The notes below the pieces were generated by a model, which searched no databases, had not been told where the DNA came from, and worked only from the letters and a program-made list of their open reading frames with translations. Both the position numbers and the translations under genes were made by a program. Positions 1-9,076 of a stretch of DNA of 64,000 nucleotides are shown piece by piece. This DNA is from an uncultured Bacteroidales bacterium (lineage in GTDB: Bacteria > Bacteroidota > Bacteroidia > Bacteroidales > UBA932). Numbering within the stretch: position 1 is the stretch's first letter; each line of letters begins with the position of its first letter. The stretch covers positions 1 through 64,000 of the forward strand of contig CALUPD010000021.1 in NCBI GenBank assembly GCA_944322605.1, written 5' to 3'.

Positions 1-1
1 G

Positions 2-253
2 TTCCGCCGTCACCGGAGGATAGCCGAAGCCCTGCATACTACCGTATACTTCGCAGACAGCTACTCCTCATGGCAGAAAGGGGCCATCGAGAACGCCAAC
101 AAGCTTATACGCCAGTACATCCCTAAAGGGACTGACTTCAGGGATTTGACCGACGAATACATACACTCGGTCCAACTGAAGATAAACCGCAGGCCGAGGG
201 AAAAACTGAATTTCTCCACCCCGAAAGACGAGTTCTTTAAACTTTTGTTGTAA
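2..253 (+). mobile_element. IS30-family transposase, C-terminal fragment (cut by window edge)
   Basis: An open frame enters from the left edge and ends at a TAA at 251-253, giving about 83 residues. It contains VYFADSYSSWQKGAIEN, NKLIRQYIPKGTDF and INRRPREKLNFSTPKDEF, the characteristic end of the IS30-type DDE transposase catalytic domain. The E of GAIEN matches the position of the last catalytic acid in this family. The enzyme would cut and join the ends of its own element. The right terminal inverted repeat should lie just after the stop, within about 254-290, but I cannot define it without the left end. Whether the element is intact cannot be seen from this window. Confidence 0.85.
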
Positions 254-290
254 TTTTACTTCGTGTTGCACTTGCTCGTTGACTCTGCCC

Positions 291-320
291 TTGATTTATC
301 TGTAAATATTGCTAACTTTG
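291..320 (+). promoter_or_regulatory. Bacteroidota-type promoter upstream of the first lipoprotein gene
   Basis: TTG at 291-293, a 19-base spacer and TAACTTTG at 313-320 match the Bacteroidota consensus TTTG-N19-21-TAnnTTTG. It lies about 100 bases before the ATG at 418. The upstream half is close to the probable right end of the IS30 element, so the insertion may have contributed the -33 half. That last point is inference. Confidence 0.5.
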
Positions 321-417
321 CTGCAAAATACAATATAGTAAAATGAAGGCGGCAGGTTGCTCTCCGGTTAAATTCCGGTATGCGGATGTCTGCTGCATAA
401 CGATAAAACCAGTATTT

Positions 418-2184
418 ATGAATAATTTCAGATTGTTTTTGGCATGCCTTTCTATTTTTGCCGTGTTCGTATCATGCGAAGACGAACGTTATGATCTTTC
501 GCAGGGAGTGGACCTTACCGTTTCCATAGGCGGCGACAGCCTGGCTTTGCCGATAGGTACTACAAGTTCGATTTCATTGAAATCCCTTATGGATTCTTAC
601 GGCGGCAATGCAGGAGCCGATGATTACATAAAAGTCCTCGAAGACGGGACATATGCTTTCATGATGAGCGGGCAGGAGTCTTTCGAATTCGACCAGATAT
701 CTTCAGGCGGCCTTTCGATGGACGACTATTCGGTTTCGTCCTCTATAGACATTGCGATAACCGAAGGGCTGCAAAGCGGATATGCTTCCGAGATACCTCC
801 TCTTTATATAGACTTCGACGAGGTTCTGGATTTTTCCATGAGCATAGACGATGTGCCGGGGCAGATAGAGTCCCTTGACAGCATAATCCTTTCTTCGGCA
901 TATATAGATGTGGATCTGTACCTTGAGAACTTGCCTGATCTCGGCGCTGACGGCAAAATCAGCGTCAAGGCGGGAATGACGATTCCGGAGTCTCTGATTT
1001 TGGACGGAATGTCGGGCAATTATTACTATGTGGACGAGCCGCTTTCGGAAGACGGCAGGCTGAATGTAAGGATTCCGGTCCGTGGACTCAGGATCGGCGA
1101 TATAGAAAACGGCGCCATAACGTTCAATGAAACCGTCGGTCTGGCAGGCAGCTTCATCCTTGAGGACGTGTCTATCGACCATGGCGAATTGATAGGGAGG
1201 GAAGTAACCCTCGGCTACAGCGCGCTTTTCGGAAACATAATGCCTACCGATGTCTACGGCAAATTCAATTATTCCATAGACGATTATAACGTGTCCGTGG
1301 ATATAGGGAACAGCCTTCCTGATTTTATGAAAGGCGACGACGTGGTCTTGGATTTTTCCAATCCGTTCCTGCTTCTCAGCCTTAATACCAACATAAGCAT
1401 ACCTTTCGAGGCTTCAATGAACCTCACTCCGTTCGTGGGAGAATCCCCTAACGTGGACGGCATTCAGGAGATAAGCATGAAAATGAAGGCGTCCCAGTCA
1501 GCCGATTCGTATGTTGAAAACAATTACATGGTAGGGGTGAGCGACAAGTCCCTGTCCGAATATCCCGGATATGAATTCGTGCAGGCGGAGCTTAACGGGC
1601 TTTTGAATCCTGTTCCGGATTCGTTGAGGCTTTCGTTGAGCGCGGCTGTAAGCGAAATGGACCAGTACCATATAGTATTGGACTGCTCGTATTCAGCGGA
1701 TATAGATTATGAATTGGTAGTGCCTTTTGAATTGGGTCCCGACTTCAAGGCCGGTTTTTCGGAAACAGTGGACATAGAGGCCGGCAATGTTGCGGATATC
1801 ATTACCGATATGCTTAGAAGCGGCAAGGTCGCAGTATTGAAAGGAGAAATGACCAATTCGATTCCTTTGAACTTGGCATTCAATATTAAAGCGGTGGACC
1901 AGTACGGGCAGTTGCTTCCTGTTTCGTCTAAGGACGGGGTTCTTCCGGCATGCAATCCGGACGGCTCTCCTGTTGTGGCCCCGTGGAGGTTGGAGTTGTC
2001 GGCTGACGCTCCAATAGACGAAAATGCAAGCATAGGCGGATTGATCATAGATATAAGGATCGCCAGCGGCGAGGATATTTCCGGAATACCTGTCGGCGAA
2101 GATGATTTTGTGAAATTGTCGGTATCTTTCCAGCTGCAAGGCGGATTTGAAGGAAATATCGAAGATTTGATGAAAACTGAATAA
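418..2184 (+). CDS. Large putative surface lipoprotein, function unknown
   Basis: 588 residues. The frame is open from 343, but the ATG at 418 begins a clear lipoprotein signal: a hydrophobic stretch (FLACLSIFAVFV) followed by SCEDE, with the Cys as lipidation site. The acidic residues after the Cys resemble the export signal that sends Bacteroidota lipoproteins to the cell surface. The mature protein is rich in Ser, Asp, Ile and Val, with alternating hydrophobic strands and no enzymatic motif I recognise, so a beta-rich extracellular or periplasmic protein is likely. The next gene starts after a short gap and encodes a probable beta-barrel, so the two may work together. I cannot name the family. 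Confidence 0.75.
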   Translation: MNNFRLFLACLSIFAVFVSCEDERYDLSQGVDLTVSIGGDSLALPIGTTSSISLKSLMDSYGGNAGADDYIKVLEDGTYAFMMSGQESFEFDQISSGGLSMDDYSVSSSIDIAITEGLQSGYASEIPPLYIDFDEVLDFSMSIDDVPGQIESLDSIILSSAYIDVDLYLENLPDLGADGKISVKAGMTIPESLILDGMSGNYYYVDEPLSEDGRLNVRIPVRGLRIGDIENGAITFNETVGLAGSFILEDVSIDHGELIGREVTLGYSALFGNIMPTDVYGKFNYSIDDYNVSVDIGNSLPDFMKGDDVVLDFSNPFLLLSLNTNISIPFEASMNLTPFVGESPNVDGIQEISMKMKASQSADSYVENNYMVGVSDKSLSEYPGYEFVQAELNGLLNPVPDSLRLSLSAAVSEMDQYHIVLDCSYSADIDYELVVPFELGPDFKAGFSETVDIEAGNVADIITDMLRSGKVAVLKGEMTNSIPLNLAFNIKAVDQYGQLLPVSSKDGVLPACNPDGSPVVAPWRLELSADAPIDENASIGGLIIDIRIASGEDISGIPVGEDDFVKLSVSFQLQGGFEGNIEDLMKTE

Positions 2185-2210
2185 CTTGATTGATGAAAAA
2201 TCGGATTAGA

Positions 2211-3614
2211 ATGAAAAAAATTATTTTTATCATATTGGCGGCTTGTGTTTCGTTGTCGGCCGCATCGCAGACGTTGCAGACCAATTATTTTGTCAAAAGT
2301 TCCTCTGACAGGAATACGCTTAATCCTGCGTTCGCGCCGTACCATGGATACGTGAGCCTTCTACACACGAATCTCTCCATAGAAAGCAATCTTTCCGTGG
2401 ACAAGTTCCTTTATCCAATGGCGGACGGCAGCCTTGCGACTTTCCTTCATCCTGACATATCTGCAAAGAATGCGCTGTCGGCATTCAGAAAGGTCAATTA
2501 CCTTAACGCTGATTTCGGAATGAACCTTTTCTCCATAGGAAGTTTTTCCAAGTCCGGGAACGCCTTTTGGACCATAGAGCTCGGGCTGAAATACGATATG
2601 GAAACATCTGTTCCATATGGCCTTTTCGATTTTCTGAAAAGGGGAATGCATGACTCGAACACTGCTTATTCCATAAGCAATATTTCCACAAGGCATGAAG
2701 CCATGCTTCATTTGTCTACTGCATATTCGAGGAATATCAATGATAATCTCAGGGTCGGCGGACGTTTGAAATTGCTGGCTTCCCTTGCCCGCGCCGATGT
2801 GGCGGTTGAGAGGATGGATATAAAAATGTCTGACGAAGAATGGCGTGTTAGGACCAAGATGTCAGGAAGGCTCGCTTTTGCCCCGATGCATCTTTCGGTG
2901 TCAGGAAATAATGAATTCAATATGGATTGGGATATGTCCTCCATAGCTCCGGCAGGCTACGGCGCGGCAATAGATTTGGGAGCTGAGTACAAATTCGACG
3001 GGATTCTTGAAGGGTTGAATGTTTCCGCTGCCGTGACGGATCTCGGATTCATGTATTATTCTTCTTCCGCGCTTAGCGGGATCGGCTCCGACAAGGAGAT
3101 TGTCTATACGGGAGCTGAAAATATCGATTTCACAGGCAGCGACATAGGCAGCCAGTTCGAAGAGATAGGGCAGATGTTTCAGGATATGATAGTGATGGAA
3201 AACAAACCTGTCGACAAGTCCTTGACGAGGATGCTGTCGGCGAGATTCTATATAGGCGCGGAGTACGAGCTTCTTAACGACATCATGAGCGTCGGCCTTT
3301 TGTATCAGGGGCGTTTCGGTGTCAACAGGTACTATAACGAGCTTACGGCTTCGTATAACCTGAGGCCTTGCGAATGGTTCGCCCTTTCGCTTTCATATTC
3401 GTTCCTGAATGCCTACAATACTATCGGATGGGCTTTGCACCTGACTCCTCCTGCCGGCCTTAATTTCTATATAGGAAGCGATTATACATTCTTCAAGACG
3501 GCGGCGAGGCCGTATGTGCTTCCTCTCAAGAGCACATACGCAAATATAGAATTCGGATTGTCCGTCCCTATACAGGGTTTCAAAATGAAGAAGTTGAGGC
3601 AACAGGGAAATTAA
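2211..3614 (+). CDS. DUF5723-like outer-membrane beta-barrel protein
   Basis: 467 residues from the ATG at 2211. An earlier in-frame ATG at 2190 would add seven residues, but MKKIIFIILAACVSLSAASQ is already a complete signal peptide. The mature N-terminus (SSDRNTLNPAFAPYHGYVSL) resembles the conserved start of DUF5723 proteins, which are predicted Bacteroidota outer-membrane barrels of unknown role. The rest alternates aromatic-ended amphipathic strands (for example YYNELTASYNLRPCEWFALSLSYSFLNAYNT, quoted in part), as expected for a barrel. It follows the lipoprotein gene by a few bases and its stop directly abuts the TTG start of the MATE gene, so the three are probably one operon. The family assignment is from memory of motifs and is moderately sure. 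Confidence 0.6.
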   Translation: MKKIIFIILAACVSLSAASQTLQTNYFVKSSSDRNTLNPAFAPYHGYVSLLHTNLSIESNLSVDKFLYPMADGSLATFLHPDISAKNALSAFRKVNYLNADFGMNLFSIGSFSKSGNAFWTIELGLKYDMETSVPYGLFDFLKRGMHDSNTAYSISNISTRHEAMLHLSTAYSRNINDNLRVGGRLKLLASLARADVAVERMDIKMSDEEWRVRTKMSGRLAFAPMHLSVSGNNEFNMDWDMSSIAPAGYGAAIDLGAEYKFDGILEGLNVSAAVTDLGFMYYSSSALSGIGSDKEIVYTGAENIDFTGSDIGSQFEEIGQMFQDMIVMENKPVDKSLTRMLSARFYIGAEYELLNDIMSVGLLYQGRFGVNRYYNELTASYNLRPCEWFALSLSYSFLNAYNTIGWALHLTPPAGLNFYIGSDYTFFKTAARPYVLPLKSTYANIEFGLSVPIQGFKMKKLRQQGN

Positions 3615-4949
3615 TTGGGAATAACGGCAAGACATAACCTCACAGAAGGGAATATTACGGCGGCGATGCTAATTTTTGCATTGCCGCTGATTTTTGGCGA
3701 CCTGTTGCAGCAGTTCTACAATATAGCCGACTCTGTCATAATAGGCCGCTTTGTCAGTGCCGAAGCCCTTGCTGCCGTAGGCTCGGCATATACCCTGATG
3801 GTATTCATTACGTCGGTCATCCTCGGGCTGTGCATGGGCGCGAGCGTGCTTTTTTCGATTTATTATGGCTCGGGCGACGATTCGCGGCTTAAAAATTCGA
3901 TAACAGTTTCCTTCATAATAATTTCGGCCGTATCGTCCCTTCTTTGCGCGGGTTCTCTCGTCTTTATAGACCATATAATGGCGTTCATGAATATTCCGCC
4001 TGAGATTTATTCCATGCTGAAAGATTATCTGAGGATTATTTTCTACGGGATACCGTTTACGTTTATTTATAATTTCTTTTCCTCGTTGCTCAGGGCTATC
4101 GGCAACTCTTTTGTTCCGCTGTGTTTTCTGTCCGTATCAGTCGTCTTGAATATCGGATTGGATCTCCTGTTTATTCTCGGCTTCGGATGGGGAGTGGGAG
4201 GAGCGGCTTCGGCTACCGTTATTTCCCAAGCGTTTTCAGCAATAGGCCTGTTCGCGTATGCCGGAATAAAGTATCCTGAACTGTCATTGGATTTCCGTGC
4301 GTTGAGATGGGATCGCGGACAACTGAGGGACATTCTCACGTTTTCGTCGCTTACATGCCTTCAGCAGTCGGTGATGAATTTCGGGATATTGCTCGTGCAG
4401 GGCGTTGTGAACAAATTCGGTGTCGTCGTCATGGCGGCCTTTGCGGCGGCTGTGAAAATTGATTCTTTCGCTTATATGCCGGTACAGGATTTCGGCAATG
4501 CGTTTTCTACTTTCGTGGCCCAGAATTACGGCGCGGGGAAGAAAGACAGGATAATCAAAGGCGCAAGAGGGGCTGTCGCTTGCGTTATGGCCTTTTCATT
4601 GATTGTTTCCGTTTTGGTCATGGCGTTCTCGCGGCATCTGATGCTGATGTTCGTCGATGCTTCGGAGGAGGAAGTCATAGAGGAGGGCATAAGGTACCTA
4701 TGGATAGAAGGTCCGTTCTATTTTATGATAGGCATCCTTTTCTTGCTTTACGGGTATTATCGTGCCGTAGGAAAGCCGGGAATGTCTACTGTGCTTACTG
4801 TGTTTTCCCTCGGCACGAGGGTAGGATTGTCATATGCCCTGTCTCCTGTTGCAGGAGTGCAGGGCATATGGTGGTCGATTCCGATCGGGTGGTTTCTCGC
4901 CGATGCGGCGGGAATAGCCTATTATTATTTTTGCCGGAAAAAAATCTGA
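3615..4949 (+). CDS. MATE-family multidrug/cation antiporter
   Basis: 444 residues, inner membrane, about twelve hydrophobic segments. It contains the usual opening [29 protein letters not shown] and VIIGRFV of bacterial MATE exporters, which expel drugs or metabolites in exchange for Na+ or H+. The start is probably TTG at 3615, immediately after the stop of the previous gene. The next ATG (3667) would remove the conserved LTEGNI segment, so TTG is preferred. The 3' end overlaps the convergent der gene by 25 bases. The substrate cannot be predicted. Confidence 0.85.
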   Translation: MGITARHNLTEGNITAAMLIFALPLIFGDLLQQFYNIADSVIIGRFVSAEALAAVGSAYTLMVFITSVILGLCMGASVLFSIYYGSGDDSRLKNSITVSFIIISAVSSLLCAGSLVFIDHIMAFMNIPPEIYSMLKDYLRIIFYGIPFTFIYNFFSSLLRAIGNSFVPLCFLSVSVVLNIGLDLLFILGFGWGVGGAASATVISQAFSAIGLFAYAGIKYPELSLDFRALRWDRGQLRDILTFSSLTCLQQSVMNFGILLVQGVVNKFGVVVMAAFAAAVKIDSFAYMPVQDFGNAFSTFVAQNYGAGKKDRIIKGARGAVACVMAFSLIVSVLVMAFSRHLMLMFVDASEEEVIEEGIRYLWIEGPFYFMIGILFLLYGYYRAVGKPGMSTVLTVFSLGTRVGLSYALSPVAGVQGIWWSIPIGWFLADAAGIAYYYFCRKKI

Positions 4950-6232
4950 ATAGGGACTCCTTTGAAATCGAAATGCTGGCGGAGCTTGTTTTCAAGGAAT
5001 CTTTTGTAGTCATCGCGTATGTACTGCGGCAGGTTGCAGAAAAATGCGAATGTCGGTGTTGGCGATGAAAGCTGTGTCGCGTACTTGATCCTTATGTATT
5101 TCCCCTTTATCGACGGCGGCGGGAAATTTTCTATTTCCGCAAGCATGATTTCGTTGAGCTTGGATGTAGGTATCCTTTTTGAAATGTTTGCGTATGTCTT
5201 TTCTGCTGCGGCAAGGACATCGTGTATGCGTTGTTTGTTTATTACAGAAGTGAATATGATAGGCACGTCCGTGAAAGGGGCAATCCTGCCTGTGATGGCG
5301 GATTTGAATTTTTCCATGGTGTTATTGTCCTTTTCTATCGTGTCCCATTTGTTTACGACTATCACGCACCCTTTTTTATTTTTCAGTATGAGGTTGAATA
5401 TGTTCATGTCCTGGGACTCTATGCCGTTTTGCGCATCGAGCATCAGTATGCATACGTCGGCTTCTTCTATAGTCCTTACGGATCTCAGGACAGAATAGAA
5501 CTCTATGTCCTCTTTTACTTTGTTCTTTTTTCTCAGGCCGGCGGTATCCACAAGGATGAATTCGAATCCGAACTTGTTATAATGGGACGATACGGCGTCT
5601 CTCGTTGTTCCGGCTACCGGTGTTACTATGTTTCTGTCATTTCCGAGCAATGCATTGGCCAGTGAGGATTTGCCTACGTTCGGCCTTCCTACCACGGCTA
5701 TGTGCGGAAGTTTTTTTTCTTCTTCCTTCCTGCCTGTTTCGTCAGGCAGCCTTTTCAGCACTTCGTCAAGCAGGTCGCCTGTCCCGCTTCCGCTTGCCGA
5801 CGCTATGCAGAACGGTTCTCCGAGCCCGAGCGCGTTGAATTCATGGGCTCCGTACATTTTGTCTCCCGTGTCTACTTTGTTTACGACGAGAATCACATTT
5901 TTTCCGCTTCTTCTGAGTATGTCGGCTATTTCGGCGTCATAATCCGTAATTCCGGTTTCTACTTCGCATAAGAACAATATCAGGTCGGATTCGTCTATGG
6001 CAAGCATTACTTGTTTCTTGATCTCTGATTCGAAAACGTCGTCGGAGTTAGACGTGTAACCTCCGGTGTCTATCACCGAAAATTCGCGGCCGCACCATTC
6101 GCATTTGCCGTAGTGGCGGTCCCTGGTCACGCCTGCGACTTCATCGACGATCGCTTTTCTTGCTCCTACCAATCTGTTGAATAATGTGGATTTTCCGACA
6201 TTAGGTCTTCCTACTATAGCTACAATGCCCAT
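4925..6232 (-). CDS. der: Ribosome-assembly GTPase Der (EngA)
   Basis: 435 residues with two consecutive GTPase domains, the hallmark of Der. The first P-loop is [14 protein letters not shown] near residue 8, and the second is [14 protein letters not shown] near residue 180. NKVD and NKWD guanine-specificity motifs follow, and a KH-like C-terminal domain ends the protein. Der acts in late assembly of the 50S subunit. It is the last gene of a leftward run engB-prs-nadE-small ORF-der with one-base gaps at most junctions. Its 3' end overlaps the MATE gene on the other strand by 25 bases. Confidence 0.97.
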   Translation of the reverse strand: MGIVAIVGRPNVGKSTLFNRLVGARKAIVDEVAGVTRDRHYGKCEWCGREFSVIDTGGYTSNSDDVFESEIKKQVMLAIDESDLILFLCEVETGITDYDAEIADILRRSGKNVILVVNKVDTGDKMYGAHEFNALGLGEPFCIASASGSGTGDLLDEVLKRLPDETGRKEEEKKLPHIAVVGRPNVGKSSLANALLGNDRNIVTPVAGTTRDAVSSHYNKFGFEFILVDTAGLRKKNKVKEDIEFYSVLRSVRTIEEADVCILMLDAQNGIESQDMNIFNLILKNKKGCVIVVNKWDTIEKDNNTMEKFKSAITGRIAPFTDVPIIFTSVINKQRIHDVLAAAEKTYANISKRIPTSKLNEIMLAEIENFPPPSIKGKYIRIKYATQLSSPTPTFAFFCNLPQYIRDDYKRFLENKLRQHFDFKGVPIQIFFRQK

Positions 6233-6233
6233 T

Positions 6234-6491
6234 TTACGAATTTTTCATTTCACATGAAGCGGTACAGCTCCCGCAAGAGGCCTCTCCGCAGTTTCCGGCT
6301 TTCTGTCTTTTCTTTTTGCCCCAAAGCCTTAATTCTTCTTCTTTTGCGCATATTATGCCTCTTTTGCGCATTTCTTTGTTATGTCCTACTTCGGTTTCAG
6401 GAAATTTCCCGTCCTTTTTAAAAATTATATTTATGGACAAGCCGAAGACACATAATCCGACGATGATGATTGTCAATATCAAAAGTTGCAT
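6234..6491 (-). CDS. Small single-pass membrane protein with Cys-rich tail (NqrM-like?)
   Basis: 85 residues. One N-terminal transmembrane helix ([18 protein letters not shown]) is followed by [21 protein letters not shown], one Cys (IICAK), a basic stretch and a Cys-rich end (CGEASCGSC, then TASC), five cysteines in all in the tail. The arrangement resembles small Bacteroidota membrane proteins related to NqrM/DUF539, which helps insert iron into Na+-NQR, but this resemblance is weak and remembered rather than tested. The start is one base after nothing else on this strand, and its stop lies one base before der, so it is in the engB-der operon. No nqr genes are in the window. Confidence 0.6.
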   Translation of the reverse strand: MQLLILTIIIVGLCVFGLSINIIFKKDGKFPETEVGHNKEMRKRGIICAKEEELRLWGKKKRQKAGNCGEASCGSCTASCEMKNS

Positions 6492-6532
6492 TTCCGTTAA
6501 ATTAAGTATCTGTACGGCTTGTGCATCAAAAA

Positions 6533-7372
6533 CTATACCTCAAACCATTTTTCTCTGAAAGATAGGGGCTTGGTCCCGACCTTCACTATAGGGGCGAATT
6601 GCATCGCCTTGAAACTGGCCGAGCTTTTCAGTTTAAGGACACGGTCTATGAATTCCTTTCCGTATTCCTTTTCCAGTTCATCCGGATTCCTGCCTTCTTC
6701 ATGAAGCGCGTATAGCAGCGGATCAAGCTTTGAATATTCGGGAAGTGAATCGGTATCTTTCTGATTGTCCCTTAATTCGGCTGACGGGGCTTTGGTCATG
6801 GTCGATTCCGGAATTATGGTCTTCTCCCTGTTTATGTAGGAGGCAAGTTCGTACACTTCGATTTTGTATAGGTCCGCTATTACCATTAGGGCTCCGCACA
6901 AGTCTCCGTAAAGCGTGCCGTAACCTACTGATAGTTCGCTTTTGTTCGAGGTGTTCAGCAGCAGGGCCTTGAACTTGTTGGAATAGGCCATCAGGATAGT
7001 TCCCCTTATGCGTGCTTGCAGGTTTTCCTCGGTAGTGTCGAAATCAGTGTTCTTGAATAGCGGGTCCAGTTCTTTGAGGAACCTGTGGTAAATCGAGCCG
7101 ATCGGAATTACAGTGTACGGCGAATCGAGATTTTCCGCCAATGTCACGGCGTCGTTTATCGAGTGCATCGTTGAAAAAGGCGACGGCATGAGTATTCCGT
7201 GCACGTTCTTGTTTCCGAGGGCTTCTGCGGCGAGAGCCATTACCACCGCCGAGTCTATGCCTCCGGACAGTCCGAGAACAGCCTTGTCCGCGCATGCCTT
7301 TTTGAAGAATGCGCGGATAGCCGTTATGATCTTGTCGTGTGCCTTTTCTATCGGCAAATTGTTAAGCAGCAT
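6533..7372 (-). CDS. nadE: NH3-dependent NAD+ synthetase
   Basis: 279 residues with the ATP-pyrophosphatase P-loop LGLSGGIDSAVVMALAAEAL near residue 35 and the family blocks SNKSELSVGYGTLYGD and STMTKAPSAELRDNQKD. The enzyme adenylates nicotinic acid adenine dinucleotide and amidates it to NAD+. There is no N-terminal nitrilase (glutaminase) domain, so free ammonia is the likely nitrogen source. It is one base from prs, which supplies the PRPP used in NAD synthesis, so the pairing makes metabolic sense. The enzyme is cytoplasmic. Confidence 0.95.
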   Translation of the reverse strand: MLLNNLPIEKAHDKIITAIRAFFKKACADKAVLGLSGGIDSAVVMALAAEALGNKNVHGILMPSPFSTMHSINDAVTLAENLDSPYTVIPIGSIYHRFLKELDPLFKNTDFDTTEENLQARIRGTILMAYSNKFKALLLNTSNKSELSVGYGTLYGDLCGALMVIADLYKIEVYELASYINREKTIIPESTMTKAPSAELRDNQKDTDSLPEYSKLDPLLYALHEEGRNPDELEKEYGKEFIDRVLKLKSSASFKAMQFAPIVKVGTKPLSFREKWFEV

Positions 7373-7373
7373 G

Positions 7374-8324
7374 TTAGAATACGAAACTTGTACTTATTGA
7401 CTGATAGTTGTAAACCTTGTCTATTACGTCCGCGAACAGTTCTGCGACCGAAATGACCTTGATCTTGGATGTGTCGACGTTAGGATCGGAAGTAAGAGGA
7501 ATGGTGTCCGACACGACAACTTCGGTCAGTTTCGACTTCGCAAGCCTTTCATATGCAGGGCCGGAAAGCACAGGGTGCGTCGCGAGTGCCCTGACGCTCA
7601 ACGCTCCTTTGTCCATGAGCATGTCGGCAGCCTTGGTGATAGTGCCTGCCGTGTCGATCATGTCGTCTATCAATATGATGTTCCTTCCTTCGACTTCTCC
7701 GATTGCAGTCATCGAGCCGACTACGTTTGCGCGTTCCCTCGATTTGTGGCATACGATCAAAGGGCATCCGAGTATCCTCGAATATGCGTTGGCTCTTTTC
7801 GCCCCTCCCATGTCCGGAGCAGCGATCGAGATATTGTCAAGCTTCAAGGTCCTGAGGTACGGCAGGAACAGCGAGCTTGCATATACATGGTCGACAGGAA
7901 AATCGAAGAATCCCTGGATCTGGTCTGCGTGCAGGTCTGCTGTCATGACCCTGTCGCATCCTGCGGCATGCAGCAGGTTTGCAACCAATTTCGCTCCTAT
8001 TGACACGCGAGGCCTGTCTTTTCTGTCCTGGCGGGCCCATCCGAAATAAGGAATGACCGCGATTACCTTGTATGCAGAAGCCCTTTTCGCGGCATCGATC
8101 ATAAGAAGAAGCTCGAAAAGGTTTTCCGTAGGAGGAAATGTCGACTGTATGATGAATACCGTCGCTCCTCTGACACTTTCATCAAAAGCCGGTTGAAATT
8201 CTCCATCGCTGAAAACGGTGACCTGCGATTTCCCGAGTTCCATTTTCAGGGAAAGCGCTATCTTTTCCGCAAGGTATCTCGATGCTCTGCACGAGAAAAT
8301 TTTGATAGTATGTTGATGGTCCAT
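7374..8324 (-). CDS. prs: Ribose-phosphate pyrophosphokinase (PRPP synthetase)
   Basis: 316 residues, the usual length. It carries VFSDGEFQPAFDESVRGATV (phosphate and ribose-5-phosphate site near residue 37), the catalytic-loop and ATP segment GWARQDRKDRPRVSIGAKL, and the PRPP-binding loop ILIDDMIDTAGTITKAA. It makes PRPP from ribose-5-phosphate and ATP for purine, pyrimidine, His, Trp and NAD synthesis. It sits between engB and nadE with one-base gaps, so transcription from the engB promoter is likely. Confidence 0.97.
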   Translation of the reverse strand: MDHQHTIKIFSCRASRYLAEKIALSLKMELGKSQVTVFSDGEFQPAFDESVRGATVFIIQSTFPPTENLFELLLMIDAAKRASAYKVIAVIPYFGWARQDRKDRPRVSIGAKLVANLLHAAGCDRVMTADLHADQIQGFFDFPVDHVYASSLFLPYLRTLKLDNISIAAPDMGGAKRANAYSRILGCPLIVCHKSRERANVVGSMTAIGEVEGRNIILIDDMIDTAGTITKAADMLMDKGALSVRALATHPVLSGPAYERLAKSKLTEVVVSDTIPLTSDPNVDTSKIKVISVAELFADVIDKVYNYQSISTSFVF

Positions 8325-8325
8325 G

Positions 8326-8922
8326 TTATATTGATTTAAGTATGTCTTCTATATAATCAAGAATGGCTTCTTTTCCTGTTTTCTTTTCAGACGAAGTGAC
8401 GAATACCGGAGGAAGTTCTTCCCAGTATTCCAGCAATGCCTTTTTGTTCTTTTCAGTTTGTTCCTCTATTTCCTTTTTGCCGAGCTTGTCGCTTTTTGTG
8501 AATATTATGGAGAACGGTATGCCCTGTTCTCCGAGCATGGTCAGGAATTGCAGGTCTATTTTTTGCAGGTCGTGCCTTGAGTCGAGCAGCACGAAAAGAA
8601 GGACCAGCTCGTCGGAATTAAGGATATAGTTTTTAATCATGGAGTCTATCTGTTTCCTTTTTTCCTTCGAGACCCTTGCGAATCCATAGCCGGGAAGGTC
8701 CACGAGATACCACGAGCCGTCTACTTTGAAATGGTTGATCAACAGCGTTTTTCCAGGAGTGGACGATGTCTTTGCCAGGCCTTGGGCTCCGCACAGGTAA
8801 TTTATAAGCGAGGACTTTCCTACATTCGACCTGCCTATGAATGCGAATTCGGGCAATTTGTCCTTTGGCTTGGCGGAAACATCCGGGCTGCTTCCTGCAA
8901 ATTCGGCACGACGTATCAGCAT
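8326..8922 (-). CDS. engB: GTP-binding protein EngB (YsxC/YihA)
   Basis: 198 residues, a single TRAFAC GTPase domain. It shows the P-loop [16 protein letters not shown] near residue 31, the G2/switch region [18 protein letters not shown] as G3 and TKSDKLGK as G4. EngB is needed for assembly of the 50S ribosomal subunit in many bacteria. It is the first gene of the leftward engB-prs-nadE-small ORF-der cluster, which therefore starts and ends with ribosome-assembly GTPases. Confidence 0.96.
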   Translation of the reverse strand: MLIRRAEFAGSSPDVSAKPKDKLPEFAFIGRSNVGKSSLINYLCGAQGLAKTSSTPGKTLLINHFKVDGSWYLVDLPGYGFARVSKEKRKQIDSMIKNYILNSDELVLLFVLLDSRHDLQKIDLQFLTMLGEQGIPFSIIFTKSDKLGKKEIEEQTEKNKKALLEYWEELPPVFVTSSEKKTGKEAILDYIEDILKSI

Positions 8923-8949
8923 CAGTTATAATGTTAGCGTATTACTTGG

Positions 8950-8957
8950 CAAAGGTA
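8950..8957 (-). promoter_or_regulatory. -7 element for the engB operon
   Basis: Read on the minus strand this is TACCTTTG, a perfect TAnnTTTG box, about 28 bases before the engB ATG. No good TTTG is present 19-21 bases upstream, so only the -7 half is supported. Confidence 0.45.
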
Positions 8958-8985
8958 AGAAGCATTATCTATTTTACATAAGAAA

Positions 8986-9017
8986 ATTGCGATTTATTCT
9001 GCGAATTCCTATTTTTG
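8986..9017 (+). promoter_or_regulatory. Promoter for xseA-xseB-ribF
   Basis: ATTG at 8986-8989, 20 bases, then TATTTTTG at 9010-9017, matching the Bacteroidota consensus. The ATG of xseA is 60 bases downstream. The leader contains a GC-rich hairpin (CCGGCC 9028-9033 with GGCCGG 9051-9056) that would form almost at the start of the transcript. Confidence 0.5.
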
Positions 9018-9076
9018 GTTTTTTAAACCGGCCGTCGTGCGCAGGCGGAGGGCCGGCTTCAATAGCATGATGTCTG

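Noticed and set aside
703-1182. Long antisense frames in the first lipoprotein gene (also at 1693-2345)
   Set aside because: Low-complexity shadows of the coding strand without motifs or start context.
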